Shown: one piece after another, positions 38,064-50,100 of the stretch
Numbering within the stretch: the first letter of the stretch is position 1
How the letters are laid out: each line of letters begins with the position of its first letter
Assembly (NCBI GenBank): GCA_022836615.1
Contig: MU405287.1
Span: 122,161 to 186,160 of the forward strand
Direction of reading: 5' to 3'
Length of the DNA: 64,000 nucleotides
Source of the DNA: Annulohypoxylon bovei var. microspora
Taxonomy: Eukaryota > Ascomycota > Sordariomycetes > Xylariales > Hypoxylaceae
Translations under genes and position numbers: made by a program
The notes under the pieces: model-generated
Databases searched by the model: none
What the model saw: the letters and a program-made list of their open reading frames with translations, nothing else
Told to the model about the DNA's origin: nothing

Positions 38064-39081
38064 GATAACTGAGACAGTTTAGATAGCAATTTAGATAGCA
38101 ATTAATAATACTCGAAATACCAATTTTTCTTCTTCTTATTGTCTCACAAAATATTTATATAAAATAAACTATTAAAATGAAAACAATACATTGTCAATGA
38201 CGACGAACTTAACAATGCGCGCTGTCCTGTGAGTTTCCGTGGCATGTGCGCGCGAACTTGGTTGTCAAGGGAACACGCATGATCATCGCACCTGATTTGC
38301 TGCGGTCGCCTCGTGGGCGGCCAGCTGCAGGCGTTTAACATCACCCAATCAGACTTCGACTAAGACTCAGATAAGGTTGCTGCCGTCGGGAGGTTTTATA
38401 CTTTTCGACTTTTGACTCGGAACTAGGTGGTTTTGACATACTTACATATTTGTTACATAGGTATTTGAGATAAATGATAAATCGATTCGTTCCGAAGGGC
38501 TTACATATTTGAATTTGATGTTTGTCATAGCTTAAATTCATCGGTAACACCTGAGATAGTGGAATTACGGGGTATTCCGCGCAGTCCGCCCTATTGCACT
38601 AGGTAAATGTAGCGCGCGAATAGCGAGCTGCTTAACTGCGTCACTGGTTGACCTATTTGTTGCCCCCAGGACCCTTGGCCTGCCTTGGGGCTGCAAAGCG
38701 GGCGCAGGCACGAACTGCACAGCTCTACTTTGGCACTAAACCCTATTGGTTGCACTATGGCTCATATGCAGCCCTTATCTTTGTGCGACACTGCAGAGCT
38801 ACGTATGTACAAAGTTCCAAGGTTACTTGGATGGATGCGACTAAAGATCGGAGGCACCTGAGATAAGGAAAAGGGAAAAGGGAAAACTCGAAAGCCACCA
38901 CCAACTCGTTGAAACAGCCTTTCAGCTGACTACGACTCTGACCCTTTTTAGTAGTCGAACCACCTGATCAAAGCTGACATCGATGTTCTTCTCTTTAACC
39001 TTAATCTCAACGTTCCAACCGCCCGCCCATTTTCTGTCTTCCATCTTTTAATTAGTTTTTTCTTTCTAACTTATCACCACC
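38064..39081. other. Divergent promoter region
   Basis: The 1.0-kb spacer between the diverging S1 nuclease and PQ-loop genes probably holds both promoters. The side next to the PQ-loop start is pyrimidine-rich (CTTTT/TTTCT runs at about 38990-39070). No gene is seen. Confidence 0.65.
38154..38161 (-). promoter_or_regulatory. Candidate TATA box for S1 nuclease
   Basis: TATATAAA on the minus strand, 91 bases before the ATG at 38063, in an A/T-rich stretch. Position and sequence fit a TATA element; this is inference only. Confidence 0.4.
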
Positions 39082-40253
39082 ATGGAGGCGAACATCGTCG
39101 ACATGACGTTAACGCATGGCCTCACTACCAACGAAATTCTATCAGGGATATTCGGTAGTATCAGTTTGACGGCATGGATCTGCTTACTTGTATGTCTTGC
39201 TTTGCTATGGCTGACTTGAGTCTTATCGCATACTAACTGTATGATGCAATAGCTTCCGCAACTCATCACAAACTACCGGGCACAGAGCGCTGAAGGCCTG
39301 TCTATGCTATTTCTAGCTGTCTGGTTGTTCGGTGACATCTCAAATCTGTCGGGTAGGTCTATGACCTCTCTTTTGGGACCTTAGGGGTTTATATGTAAAT
39401 GTGACCTGTCGCTAACCGTTGTCTCGTGTCACCAGGTGCCCTCGTGACCGGACTCGCGCCCACAGCAACAGCGCTCGCGGGTTACTTCTGCATCTCTGAC
39501 ATCATCCTCATCAGCCAATCCCTCTACTACAACATTATCAGCGCCCGAAAGTCCCGGAAGGCCCGCCAACGAACCCGGTCAACCCAATCCGAGGCCTCGG
39601 AGGACGAGCCCCTACTGCAGCCGCGCCGGAGATCATCGAGCGGCCTTCCGGGCTCGCACCGCCGTCACTCGATCCACCGAACCGAATCTAGCTTCGCGCC
39701 CATCAAGAGGGTCGTCACAGGCGAGGACGATACGCCCGACAGCAACCCTTGGCTGCACAACACCCTGAGCGTCGCGGCCATCTGGATCGTCGGCGCTGCT
39801 GGCTGGTTTGTGTCATACAAAGTTGGAGCTTGGGATAAGGATGAAGTCCCCGAAGAACCTTCTACCGAAACACCGGTGGCCGTATTGGGAATGGTTCTGG
39901 GATATGCGAGTGCGCTCTGCTATCTGTGGTACGTTAAACCCAATGATCGCGTGCTGTTTCACATAAGCTAACCCGAGTAAAGCGCCCGTATCCCGCAGAT
40001 AATCAAGAACTATCGTGAGAAGTCTTGCGAGGGTCTTGCTCTCCTTTTCTTCCTATTATCTCTGACCGGCAATCTTACGTACGGCCTGAGCGTCTTCACT
40101 TACTCACCCGACCCGGCGTACATCGTCAAGGCCATCCCTTGGCTTCTCGGATCCTTGGGCACCATCGTAGAGGATTGCGTCATCTTTTACCAGTTTAGAA
40201 TCTACTCTGGGAATACGGCAGCTAAGAGGAATGCTACCGAGGAAGCAGCATAG
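39082..40253 (+). CDS. PQ-loop repeat membrane transporter
   Basis: Exons 39082-39189, 39253-39352, 39436-39928 and 39983-40253 give 323 residues. Two PQ-loop repeats are present: SLTAWICLLLPQLITNYRAQ near the N-terminus and YLCARIPQIIKNYREKSCEG after residue 230, each followed by the expected helices (GLSMLFLAVWLFGDISNL; GLALLFFLLSLTGNLTYGLS). About seven transmembrane helices are expected, with a long hydrophilic Arg/Ser-rich loop (about residues 110-190). This architecture matches the fungal vacuolar Ypq/Stm1 family, lysosomal PQLC2 relatives that export basic amino acids from the vacuole. Substrate is inferred. The first PQ motif is split by an intron between LL and PQ, so it appears only after splicing. 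Confidence 0.92.
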
Positions 40254-41094
40254 GAACGGCGATTTGGTGAGCATACCTATAAATTCCTATTCCAACTGGA
40301 ACTTGTATTAGATATAAGGTCAACATGGTGGTTGCATTTACGGCGTTCTGCATCAGGGTCTACAGCACACCCGGCTAGTATCTCCAATGAGGGATTGATA
40401 TTTCTGGGCATTATATTGGTGGGACGGATATTCTCTGCATTGAAAATCAACAACTTAGTCGTCTTTTCACATCTCAAATGGGTCTTCCATTTTATGTTCT
40501 GTGGCAGTGTGTCACATGCCTCGGAGGCCCATTTTCATGAGTGTTCTTAATTATTATCTTGGGTGATACTCACGAGTTATCTAGAGGCTATTCATAATTA
40601 GACTCAGGATAGAACTGTTGAGGATATGTGGAATGAGATAGGTCTCTATTTCTCTAGGAATAAAACATCATGTGTATAATGACGTACCTAATTCAACGTT
40701 GAACGTCAATTGAACATTGAAGTCTATGAATATGAAAGGTACAAAGGTACTTGCAATACCCAAACCCCTGTATGCCGGTCCCCCTTTTTGATTGCACCTA
40801 CCCCTGCACGAAACATCCAATTTCAACGAGAGGAGCGATTTCAACTTCCTCCTGTTTTCTTATTATCATCATCACCATCACCAATCGACACCAAACTTGT
40901 CATTCCCTTTTGCTTTTTTTCGCTGGTCAGTCGTACTCATTCTTTCGCGTCGGCTCCAGCATTTCATTCTTTTTGAAAGTCATCAATTGCTATTATTACG
41001 CCTGCTTTTTTCGCGGAACGTGCATACGATAGAAGAGATACCCCCCGGAAGAACTTACGCGTCTGAAGGAAACGGATAATAAAAAGAAGAAACA
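40254..41094. other. Promoter and leader of GH17 gene
   Basis: From about 40780 to the ATG the sequence is strongly pyrimidine-rich (TTCCTCCTG, CATCATCACC), typical of a promoter and 5' leader of a well-expressed fungal gene. No coding potential is recognised. Confidence 0.6.
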
Positions 41095-42146
41095 ATGCGC
41101 TTCAACACTATCCTCTCGGCCGCCGTGGCTACCGGCCCTATCGTGGCGTCCGCCGCCGGACAGATGGGCTTCGCGCTCGGCAACAAGAAGGCCGATGGGA
41201 CGTGCAAGGCCTCGAGCGACTACACGGCTGATTTCGCGGCCCTGACCAAGGAGACCGGCACTAAGGTCGTCCGCATCTACGCCGCCTCCGACTGCGACGT
41301 CGCGAAGCTGATCCTGCCTGCCGCTAAGACGGCCGGCTTCCAGGTTATTCTGGGTATCTGGTATGTTATACTACGTTATTTTCATTATATTTCTCCTATC
41401 TTATCCTATCGTATTCTATACTTTACTATATAAGACCAATTATAGTGTAATATTATCAAGATAAAAGTTACCTAGCTAACAAACCCACGCCGAACAGGCC
41501 CGACACGGACGAGTCGTTCCAGGCGGACAAGGCGGCGGTGGTGGCCAACGCGCCCAAGTACAAGGACCAGGTGTACGCGATCACGGTGGGGTCGGAGTCG
41601 CTGTACCGCGGCAACTTCACGGGGCCGGAGCTGCTGGCGAAGATCAAGGACGTCAAGTCGGCGGTGGGCGGGGACTTCAAGATGGGCACGGCGGACTCGT
41701 GGAACAAGTACGCGGACGGCACGGCGGACGCGATCGTGACGTCGGGCGCCGCCGACATCCTGCTCACCAACGCCTTCTCCTACTGGCAGGGCCAGGTCCT
41801 CGCCAACGCCACCGGCTCCTTCTACGACGACATCTTCCAGGCCTTCGGCCACATCCAGGAGAAGGCCGGCGGCACCGACAAGATCGAGCTCTGGGTCGGC
41901 GAGACCGGCTGGCCCACGGGAGGCGACAAGTACCAGAACGCCCAGCCCGGCACTAAGCAGGCGGCGACTTTCTACAGCCAGGCCGTCTGCGGCATGGTCG
42001 ACTGGGGCTTCAACGTCTTCTTCTTCGAGGCCTTCGACGAGAGCTGGAAGCCCAAGGCCATCGGCGAGGACGGCTCCGTCGCCGACGAGACCTCCTGGGG
42101 CGCTATGACCGCCGACCGGACGGCTAAGTACTCTCTTAAGTGCTAG
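41095..42146 (+). CDS. GH17 glucan beta-1,3-glucosidase, Bgl2-like
   Basis: Exons 41095-41360 and 41498-42146 give 304 residues. A signal peptide (MRFNTILSAAVATGPIVASA) precedes a GH17 barrel starting GQMGFALGNKKADGTCK. The acid/base Glu is in ITVGSESLYRGN (Glu122) and the nucleophile in ELWVGETGWPTGG (Glu224); FFFEAFDESWK closes the barrel. Bgl2-type enzymes hydrolyse or transfer beta-1,3-glucan in the cell wall. There is no C-terminal GPI signal; the protein ends at KYSLKC, so it is likely soluble or wall-bound. Codons are strongly biased to C or G in third position, more than in neighbouring genes, as in highly expressed fungal genes. The 137-nt intron is A/T-rich by contrast. Confidence 0.95.
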
Positions 42147-43023
42147 ATTGGTCGAGCTTGTTTTTCTGCCTGCCTGTCTGGCTGATGGTCTAGGGTGTTG
42201 GATGTGTGCGTCGAGGGCAGAGAGGAGGAATGAGGAAGGAGGGGAGGAGAGGAAAGGAAAGGGGTTCTTGGTCTACTAGGCGCCGCTTGTTTCTGTCGGT
42301 TGTAATTTCATCCTGTCATATACCACCAATTGCGTACACGTACGTCGTAAGTAGGGGAGATAGAAGACGTGATACCATACTATAAATTTGCTCTTGTAAA
42401 CTGACGTACTTTATCCATTTACGGTGCCCCGAGTTTCATGTTTCGGTTTTAACGTGAAACTTCAGATACGGCCTTGTGCATAAAACCATATGTACCAGTA
42501 GAGACGTTGCAGCTTTGACAATATGCGGCATGGGAGACGAAGATATGATCTAACGGACCGCAACCAAGTGCGTTGTCTAGATTTCTGTTTTATGTAGATA
42601 GGTAGGTAGGGATGAATATTTGTAAACCATTTACAACAAGAAACGAAGGCTGAATTCTCCCCCGGCACCCAGCGACGAAGAAACAATAATATCCCACAAC
42701 CCGAACGGACAACACGTGCTCTTTCAACCAGTGGTCTTATCAACCGCTTCCGCGGGTATTAACTCTATTCGACGGACGGACGGAGGGGGTTGATGAGATC
42801 AAAGGCTACATACAGTCCTTTCCCTTTCTCTTCGTGAGACGTGCATTTAAATTAGATACCCAACACTTGACACTAAAATTGACACCGACGCCTCGCTCCT
42901 TCGTTGCTCGACCGGGATTAGAGACCGGGCGTGACCAGGCACGTCGACCGGCTGCTCGTCGTGCATCGCTTTGCTCCTCCCGTCCAGTCTCGTAGTGTAA
43001 CAGGCAGACGCTGCGAGCATCGA
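42147..43023. other. Convergent 3' spacer
   Basis: Lies between the 3' ends of the GH17 gene and the small secreted peptide gene. A purine-rich run (GAGGAAGGAGGGGAGGAGAG) near 42230 follows the GH17 stop. No gene is seen. Confidence 0.6.
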
Positions 43024-43337
43024 TCATGAGCGCAGGGGACTGTGGCGACAGTTGGGTTAGCAAGATAAGTTCAACAACTGTCCCTCTGCTTCCTACCCTC
43101 TCCAACCGGTTCTCGCAGACACTAGACTGGACCGGGATAGGCACGGGGTATACGGAGAAGAGAAAGAGGAAAACAAACTCACCCGCAGCCGAACGGCGTC
43201 GACTTGCCGAAGAAGCAGTCGCCGCTCAGGCTATCCACAACCTGGTTCGTGTGGATGGGCGTGATGACCACGCCGGCGCTGGCGAGCGTCGCGCACAGGG
43301 CGGCGATGAGCGTAGTCGCGATCGTGGCGGTCTTCAT
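43024..43337 (-). CDS. Small secreted peptide, 56 residues
   Basis: Two minus-strand exons: 43183-43337 and a 16-nt terminal exon 43024-43039, joined by a GTGAGT donor, a TTGCTAACCC branch site and CCACAG. The protein has a clear signal peptide (MKTATIATTLIAALCATLAS) and a mature part of about 34 residues, ending GDCFFGKSTPFGCGPLRS. Two cysteines in the mature chain could form a small disulfide loop (Cys-x9-Cys). Codon use is GC-rich like that of the GH17 gene 1 kb away. I do not recognise a named family; it may be a secreted effector-like or antimicrobial-like peptide, but nothing in the sequence shows an activity. The gene is below usual length cut-offs and easily missed. Confidence 0.68.
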
Positions 43338-46300
43338 CTTGGCTTTTTATTTTTTACTGTTTATCGGATTACGTTTCGCTCGCTCGTGATAGTTTATCGA
43401 TCGGCCGTAAATACGTGCGTCAGGCGTTTTCGTTCAAAGCAGACCAGCTAGCTCTATTTTCTTTTCGTTGCGTTGCGTTCGTTTGAATGAATGAATGAGT
43501 GATGGTGATTATATCGTTCGATTAAGACGGTGTGGGTATGGTGATTTGATTGATTGATTTGCTGGGAGGGAAAAGACAGGAATACGATGACCAGATCGCG
43601 GTGAGAAAAGACGGATTAATTTCGAAGATCAAACACGCAAGGGAGTAAGCAGAAGAACTGAACGGCGGGATGGGAAACCAAACTTCACGACGACACGAGC
43701 AGGAGGAGTGCGAGGAGAGGATGCGGGAATCCCATCATATGATCTAGATTCCTCTTTCGGGCGCCCTGACCACCTGCGAGTCCACCTCCCCGACCTTGCA
43801 CGTACAGTGCTGCTGCTACGGTACGTTTCCATCACGAGAGGCGCCCAGGCATAGGCTAATGCAGGCGGTTGGGTTGGGGAGTCTAGCCCCTAAGACAGTG
43901 TGGCGATCTAGGGAGGTCGAGGACGGCACGGTACGCGCGCCCCGCTCTCGCATCCGGGGCTGCGACGAAGCCTGTCAGACGTCGGAGATGAAGCAGTTTC
44001 AACAAGGTCTAAGCGAAACCCTGCGGTGCTGCAAAATATTCTCAGGGCTGGTGTCTTAAGGGGGCATGCAGCTGGCGATAACGCCTGTTTTCTTTGCTTC
44101 TCGACGAGAACAAGAGAAATTCAATATATGAAGATGAGTATTATAATCTAAACAATACACTCGTATTTAGGAAGATAATACAGGTAAATAATGATAGATT
44201 TAAAACTACCTCTCTATTCTAGCCGTAATTATCTGTTGGCCTTTTCTCGTGCCTCAACTGTACGTACGTAGTCTATTGCGTTAGGCGGCCGTGGATGAAA
44301 CCAGGGACATTGCTGGCGCAGAAAGGGGGAGGCATCGTAAGACAACTAACACCCCAATGGTACGACGTGGGACTACATCGTCAGTGGTCGACGCGTGTGT
44401 TACCTAGCGACTTAGGAAATAATCGTTCTCATTGTGAATAGAAGTAAACATCAAATAGAGTATATAAGGAACTTGGCATGGTGTCTAATTGAGTATTATC
44501 TTTCCTCGGTGATAAAACGAAATATTCGACTGACAACACGACCTACCCTACGGATTTCCAGGATCACGACCTTTCGGCAGTTTTGGCAGACAGGCCCGCA
44601 CCCAGAAGGAAAGAAAAAATTGAGGTTAGAATGAGGATGGCGGCGGCTGTGGTGTTCTTGGACGTTGTGAACGCAGGACAGGAGCGTATCACCAAAATGG
44701 ACGAACGATTCGGCATGTATCCTCTTTCCGGCAAGGGACGCGCGGAGCTGAGGAAACCGAGAGCAGGACGACTACAGAACGCTGTTGCGCTACCCTACTT
44801 TTCCTAGGCCTATGCGCATGCTATGACAGTGATAGAGGTACTCGACACTGAGGATTTTTGGTCGAGGTGGAAGACGCCGAGTATGCTGCAGCTAGGTCGC
44901 TTTTAAAGCTACGATGGCCGAGGTATCGAAGATGGCTACCTATGGTTTCAACAGACGCCTTTTCCATACTTGGATACATAAAGTATTTACTTTGCCCAAC
45001 GGACAGGCCTCGACGTCATAGACGGAACGAGCAAAAAACAGGAAAAACAGCAGTAACCATCGCCACCACGCTAAATTCCGTGTTCCCTAGAGAGACGGTA
45101 CGACAGATCTGGTGCTCAACCCACGGCTCCTATGGGGAAATTACCGACAAGTTAGTTCCGCTGGAAGAAGGACGACGTACCGGCTTTGAGAAGCAGCGCT
45201 GGAATAGGGGGGAGTGAAGGTAGGTAGGTAAGTTGGGTTCCATACGCCGCTAATCGCCAACTTATATCCACTGGCCTCGACCTCCTCTGTTTGGTTATAT
45301 CATGTAGGTAGGTATGTCCTATACACAAGTCGAAGGAATCGTGGTAGTCCTCGTAGTCAGGTTTCTTGCTCTCTCCCATTTGACTGTCAGTTAGGTCTTT
45401 GCAGGTTGATAAGGGGGTTGAATAGGTGGCGATTAGTAACTACCCAGCCTTAGTTGTTTCTATCTACTTCGTACTTCAAGTTTACTTCAAGTTGATCCAA
45501 CTATAGCCTTCCGAATATGACTACGTGCCAAAATAGATGTCAAGTTTATGTTCACATTGATAGGTACCTAGGTAGGTATTTCCTAAATCGAAGTACGGTA
45601 TCCTAAGTAGTAAGCTTCACCGGGAGATGCTACATCTCGCTATAGGAATTAACCAGACACGTCTTGGTTGTACGATAGCTACCTATCAGCAGGCAGTAAT
45701 AGTGAATGTGAGTACTATCTTCTAACAACTATGTGCTACACGGGCTATAGAAACACGCTACGGGTATTCTTAGGCGTACAACAACCTACAAGTTACACAG
45801 GAACTCTATGTCCCCCTAATCATATAGCTGTCAAGTGTTGTGGGATGAGCTTGTATAGGTATCTACCTGGATATGTATGTTTATAAAATTCTATATACCT
45901 ACCTAGGTACTTACCTAGTTTCCGTAATGTTGTAGACTGGTAGTTTAGTACTTGGATAAACTGTAGGTATTCTGAGGACATTCGTTCTTATCTAGACAGG
46001 ACTGGGATGATTCTTGTAAGCGAAGGAGGTAATTCTAGACGTGAGTTAAAGGTAGACGTGTCGGTGATATTACCGTAATGATTTTCATGTTATAGTATCG
46101 ATCCAGCCCAACCCTAAGCAACTGTCCGCTTTGGAGTAACATGTATATGATGAGACGCTACGAGGTTAACACAAGCCATAGTGTGTAGGCGACAGAGAGG
46201 CGCATGGTGACTGACTAGGATGTTGATGGAAGGTGAAAAGAGGGCGTCGTTCAAGGCGCTGAGGTTATCATAGCTAATATTCCATTGCTATAACTGTAAA

Positions 46301-47138
46301 GCGTAGGTGGAAGTGGCGTTCGGGGTACCACGACACATCATGTTCACCTTTCTTTGCTTGGTCTAAGTGGAAGCATAAAAAGTTCTACGTCATCTACATT
46401 CACAAGGCGGTCCTCGCTTTACGGTATAATAGAACCATGATCCTCAAGTCACGATGATCAAAAAGCAGCAGGTCGAAAAGCTAAAAAGCCTCATCAATAT
46501 TGAACTATTCCCACAACTATCGCAAGGTCGCCATGCTCCAACACAGGAGAGGGAGCGCGTACCTCGCAGGCCACGGGCAGCTTCCTCTCCTAGGTATCAT
46601 TTTTGTTTCCCCCAGAATCGCCGCCTCGACGCCGTTCGGCGGTGGCAGCGGTAATGTACATCAACTCTAGGAGGGGGTAAATTTCCTGATCATTCTGCGC
46701 GGTCCACCGACAAGTCTGATGAGACGTCCCACCGTTTCTTAACAACTAGGATGATATTCCCAAACCAAACCAACTCCGCAGGGCGCATCGCATTTGGTCA
46801 TATCTTCGGAACAGGCCTCCAAATGTCAAGTAATAGGGTGATTGTGATTTGCGTGGGGGTTACAGTTCATTCCGCCTCCGATGCAGAAAACATAAGGAAA
46901 TTCCAAAAAAAACAGGGTCATCGTGAAGGTTAAAAAGAACGCCAGTAGTCTGATAATAAGGCTCAAAAGAGGATGTCGTCCTGAGATTGTGTATAAGGAC
47001 ATGCTTGAATTGAATCGGAAAGTGATAGAATCATGAGGAATTGAATGTGCGTTAATACATCTGTGCCGTTACAGGAATTATACGCGAAATGTACAAATAG
47101 TTTGTTGGAAAGTGGGTTCTGATTGAAGTTCTGAGTAT
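43338..47138. other. Long intergenic stretch (3.8 kb)
   Basis: No supported gene. Frames at 44434-44634, 44583-44807, 44858-45217 and 46454-46654 show no domain and no convincing splice joins. Palindromic TACCTAGGTA copies lie at about 45560-45585 and 45889-45915, with GTAGGTAGGTA at 45225. The part next to 43337 is the promoter of the small peptide gene. Confidence 0.55.
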
Positions 47139-50100
47139 TCACAAGGCATGATTACTCTTGGCCGTGCCTATCTTATCACTCTCGTCCGTGTCGAGTCGTT
47201 TTCTCCAGTCAGCTAGACTCTCGCTAAGACCAAGACCGACACCATCGTCCTCCTTCTTAGTGCCGATTCCTTCGAAGTCGAAGGTATTCGAGAGCCTATA
47301 GTTCTTGTTTGTTGTCTCCCAGTGTGATCGTAGCATGTCGAGTTCATTCGCTAGATTGTCTAGGGCTGTGCTGTTTCTAGCATTGTCAAAGCCGCCGTAG
47401 GTACTTTCCGCCTCAGAACTTTCCTCACGGCTATGGCCCATACCATTCGCACTCGGAGCGGCGGGGATCATTTGATCCGTGCTAATACGACTGCGTCTTC
47501 GGTAGTTATCGACAGAGCTCTCCACCTGGTCGAGCAACAGACTGACCTTCTGTTCGGCCTCCGATACTCGCTTCTCAAGGAGAGCATTCTCTTGCTGCAT
47601 CTGCTCGAGATCCTTTTCTCTAGTAGCTAGTCGCTCTGCAGCATCATTGCGGGACTTGAGTGTGCTGTCCCGCTCTTGCTGCGTAGCATCTAGCTTACTC
47701 CGTAGCTCTACAAGCTGTCGTTCAAGCTGCCCGGAAGTTATTTTAACTTGTTCCTGGAGAGCTTCAATATTCTTCTCTAGCGACGAGCGCTCGGCCTCCC
47801 AGTCGGCAGGTGCGACATTGTCACGAGATATAGAGCGTTCTTCTAGCTCAAGGTTCTCGTTCTTCAAGCGGCCATTCTCGTTTTGAGCTTGCGCAAGTTC
47901 CTGCTTCATCTTCTTTAGCATCTTCTCCGTGCCCTTAACGTAATGAACAGCTGATTGATAATCATTCTCCAACTGGACTATTCTGTTACGATAAGCAGCT
48001 TCGGATTCCTGGAACTGTGTGGCGAAACTCTGTTTTGTCTCCTCATGGGCAGCGACTGCTTGCGCGAGCTGTCGTTCAAGCTCGCCGGCTCTCGAGGGAT
48101 CAGGTGAGTTAGTCCTGGATCCCATGCCTCGAACTCGAGCGAGGTTAGTGGGGCTGATGCCCCTTTCGGCCAATATGTCCTTCAGGGTGTTGTGCTGGAC
48201 AGTGATAGCATTGCTCTCGAGCTGCTGGTTTGCAAGTTGATTCTTGAGATCCGTGTTCAAAGCCTGAAGTGACTGAGTCTCTCTCAAGGCAGATTGGAGT
48301 TGTCGACGGATTGATACACCTTCCCTGCTCGACTGTTCTTGATATGCTTCTAGACCTGCGATCCGTTCTTCGGCACTCCGGAGTTTATCGGAGGCAATGT
48401 CGGCTTCCTGCCGGTACTTCTTGACGAGAACATTTGCTGCCTCGACTTGACCCTGAAGGATGACAAGACGATCTGAATTGACCTGGGTAGTTTTGCTTGG
48501 GTCTCTGGTAATCTTTTCTAATCCGGAAATTAGTGCCTGTCGATGGGTATTTGCTTCTGCTGCATGTCGCTCAGCGAGTTCCTCGGCATCTCGCAGCCGT
48601 TGGCTGATGGCCTCTAATTCTGTAGTATGCACCTCATATTCTGCCTTGAGCTTGTTGAATTTGGATTCGATCATCGTTCGCTGGGATCGTTCCTCGTCAA
48701 GCTTGCGCTCCAGGTGAGCGCGCATATCTGCTGATGATACCACTGCTTCTCGAAGAGACTCTAAAGACTCGTTATGTTCTTTAGAGCTGCCGACGGCTTC
48801 GTTGTACTTGCTCTCAAAATCATTCTTCTCCACGCGCAGGAGCTGCAAGGATGCGAGGGCCTCGGCACCAGAAACTGACTGCTCTCGTGCTTCGCGCTGG
48901 ACCATGTGCAGTTCTGCTCTTAATTGTTCGATTTCAGAAGACGTGCGCTGCTTATACGACTCTAGTTCGGCTATACGCTTTTGAGTAGCGCCGAGAGTTT
49001 CATCAGATAGTTGTCGGGATCGTCTTTCGGCGTCGAGGTCTGATGCTGCTCGGGCAAGGTTGTTCTGTAATTCTCTCTGGAAATTCAGTGCGGACGCAAG
49101 CTTCTTGTTTAAATCGTTAGAACGATCACCACCATCCATATCCCTCTCACCGTCTAGCTGCGGCGTACTAGCTGCGCTTCCGGACTGTGCTGCCATCTTG
49201 GCTTTAGCATAGACAGCTTCACGGACTGCAGCGTCACGCTGTCGCTCCACTTCGGCAATTTGTTTCGCCGCCAGGATTGCTTGCTTATCGACGGCATTTT
49301 GTACATTAGCCAATTCTTGTTTCATAGCTAAGAGTGACTCAATGAGCCGCTTGTCATCATCGTCGAATGTCTCTGCAGCCCGAGACTCTAGAGTCGGACT
49401 GAGAGTTGCATTGGACATATACCCGGCCTTGCGAGCTAACTCTAGCTCCGAGGCATACCACGCATTTCGATTTCGAGAGGCATCGAGTTCCTTCAAGAGG
49501 GTAACGGTCTGTGAATTTCTGTTCGAACCTTTCCTTGATAGAGGATTACTAGTTTGCCTTGTTGGTGGAGGTGGGGAAGATGGGCGAACTGCCATAGTCT
49601 TAAGAGTCGGCTCCGTATTGCTGTCAACGGAACCCTGCCCCCGAGTCTGCCGCAACTGTTTGGGTTTGGGCTCATCTCTTGGCTGATTCTCTGATCTTGA
49701 AGCGCTCCTAGCGGTCGGTTGGTTAGGGGTTCGCCTTCCATTGGTGACTGGAGCTTCTTCCTTAGGCGGTTCCCGCGTTATAGGGGATTGGTTTTGACTG
49801 CTGATGCCAGATGAGCCAACACCAGCAACTTCCCTTTCTATCCGTTCGATAGAAGTATTCCTCACACGGCGGCCAGTCGCATTTGTGTCGATATTTGGCT
49901 TGGGAAGTTGGCCCTGTGGGGGAGGTCCTGAAGGAGTAGAGGTTCCTGCAGCTCTTGGAAGCTTCGACATCCCGTTACTAATGGGAGGAGGCCCATTAAT
50001 GTCTATCCCCATACCAATTTTCCCGACGCTATTTGTCGGGCTGTTAGGACTGGCTACTCGCTTGGGATCCGGTCCAGCAGAGCCATCACGAGATGGAGTC

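Noticed and set aside
41472..41956. Long GC-rich frames on both strands over the GH17 gene
   Set aside because: They are shadows created by the strong third-position GC bias of GH17 exon 2, whose catalytic motifs are intact.
44434..45217. Cluster of three plus-strand frames that could be exons of one gene
   Set aside because: No consensus donor/branch/acceptor set joins them in phase into a recognisable protein, and the translation has no domain.
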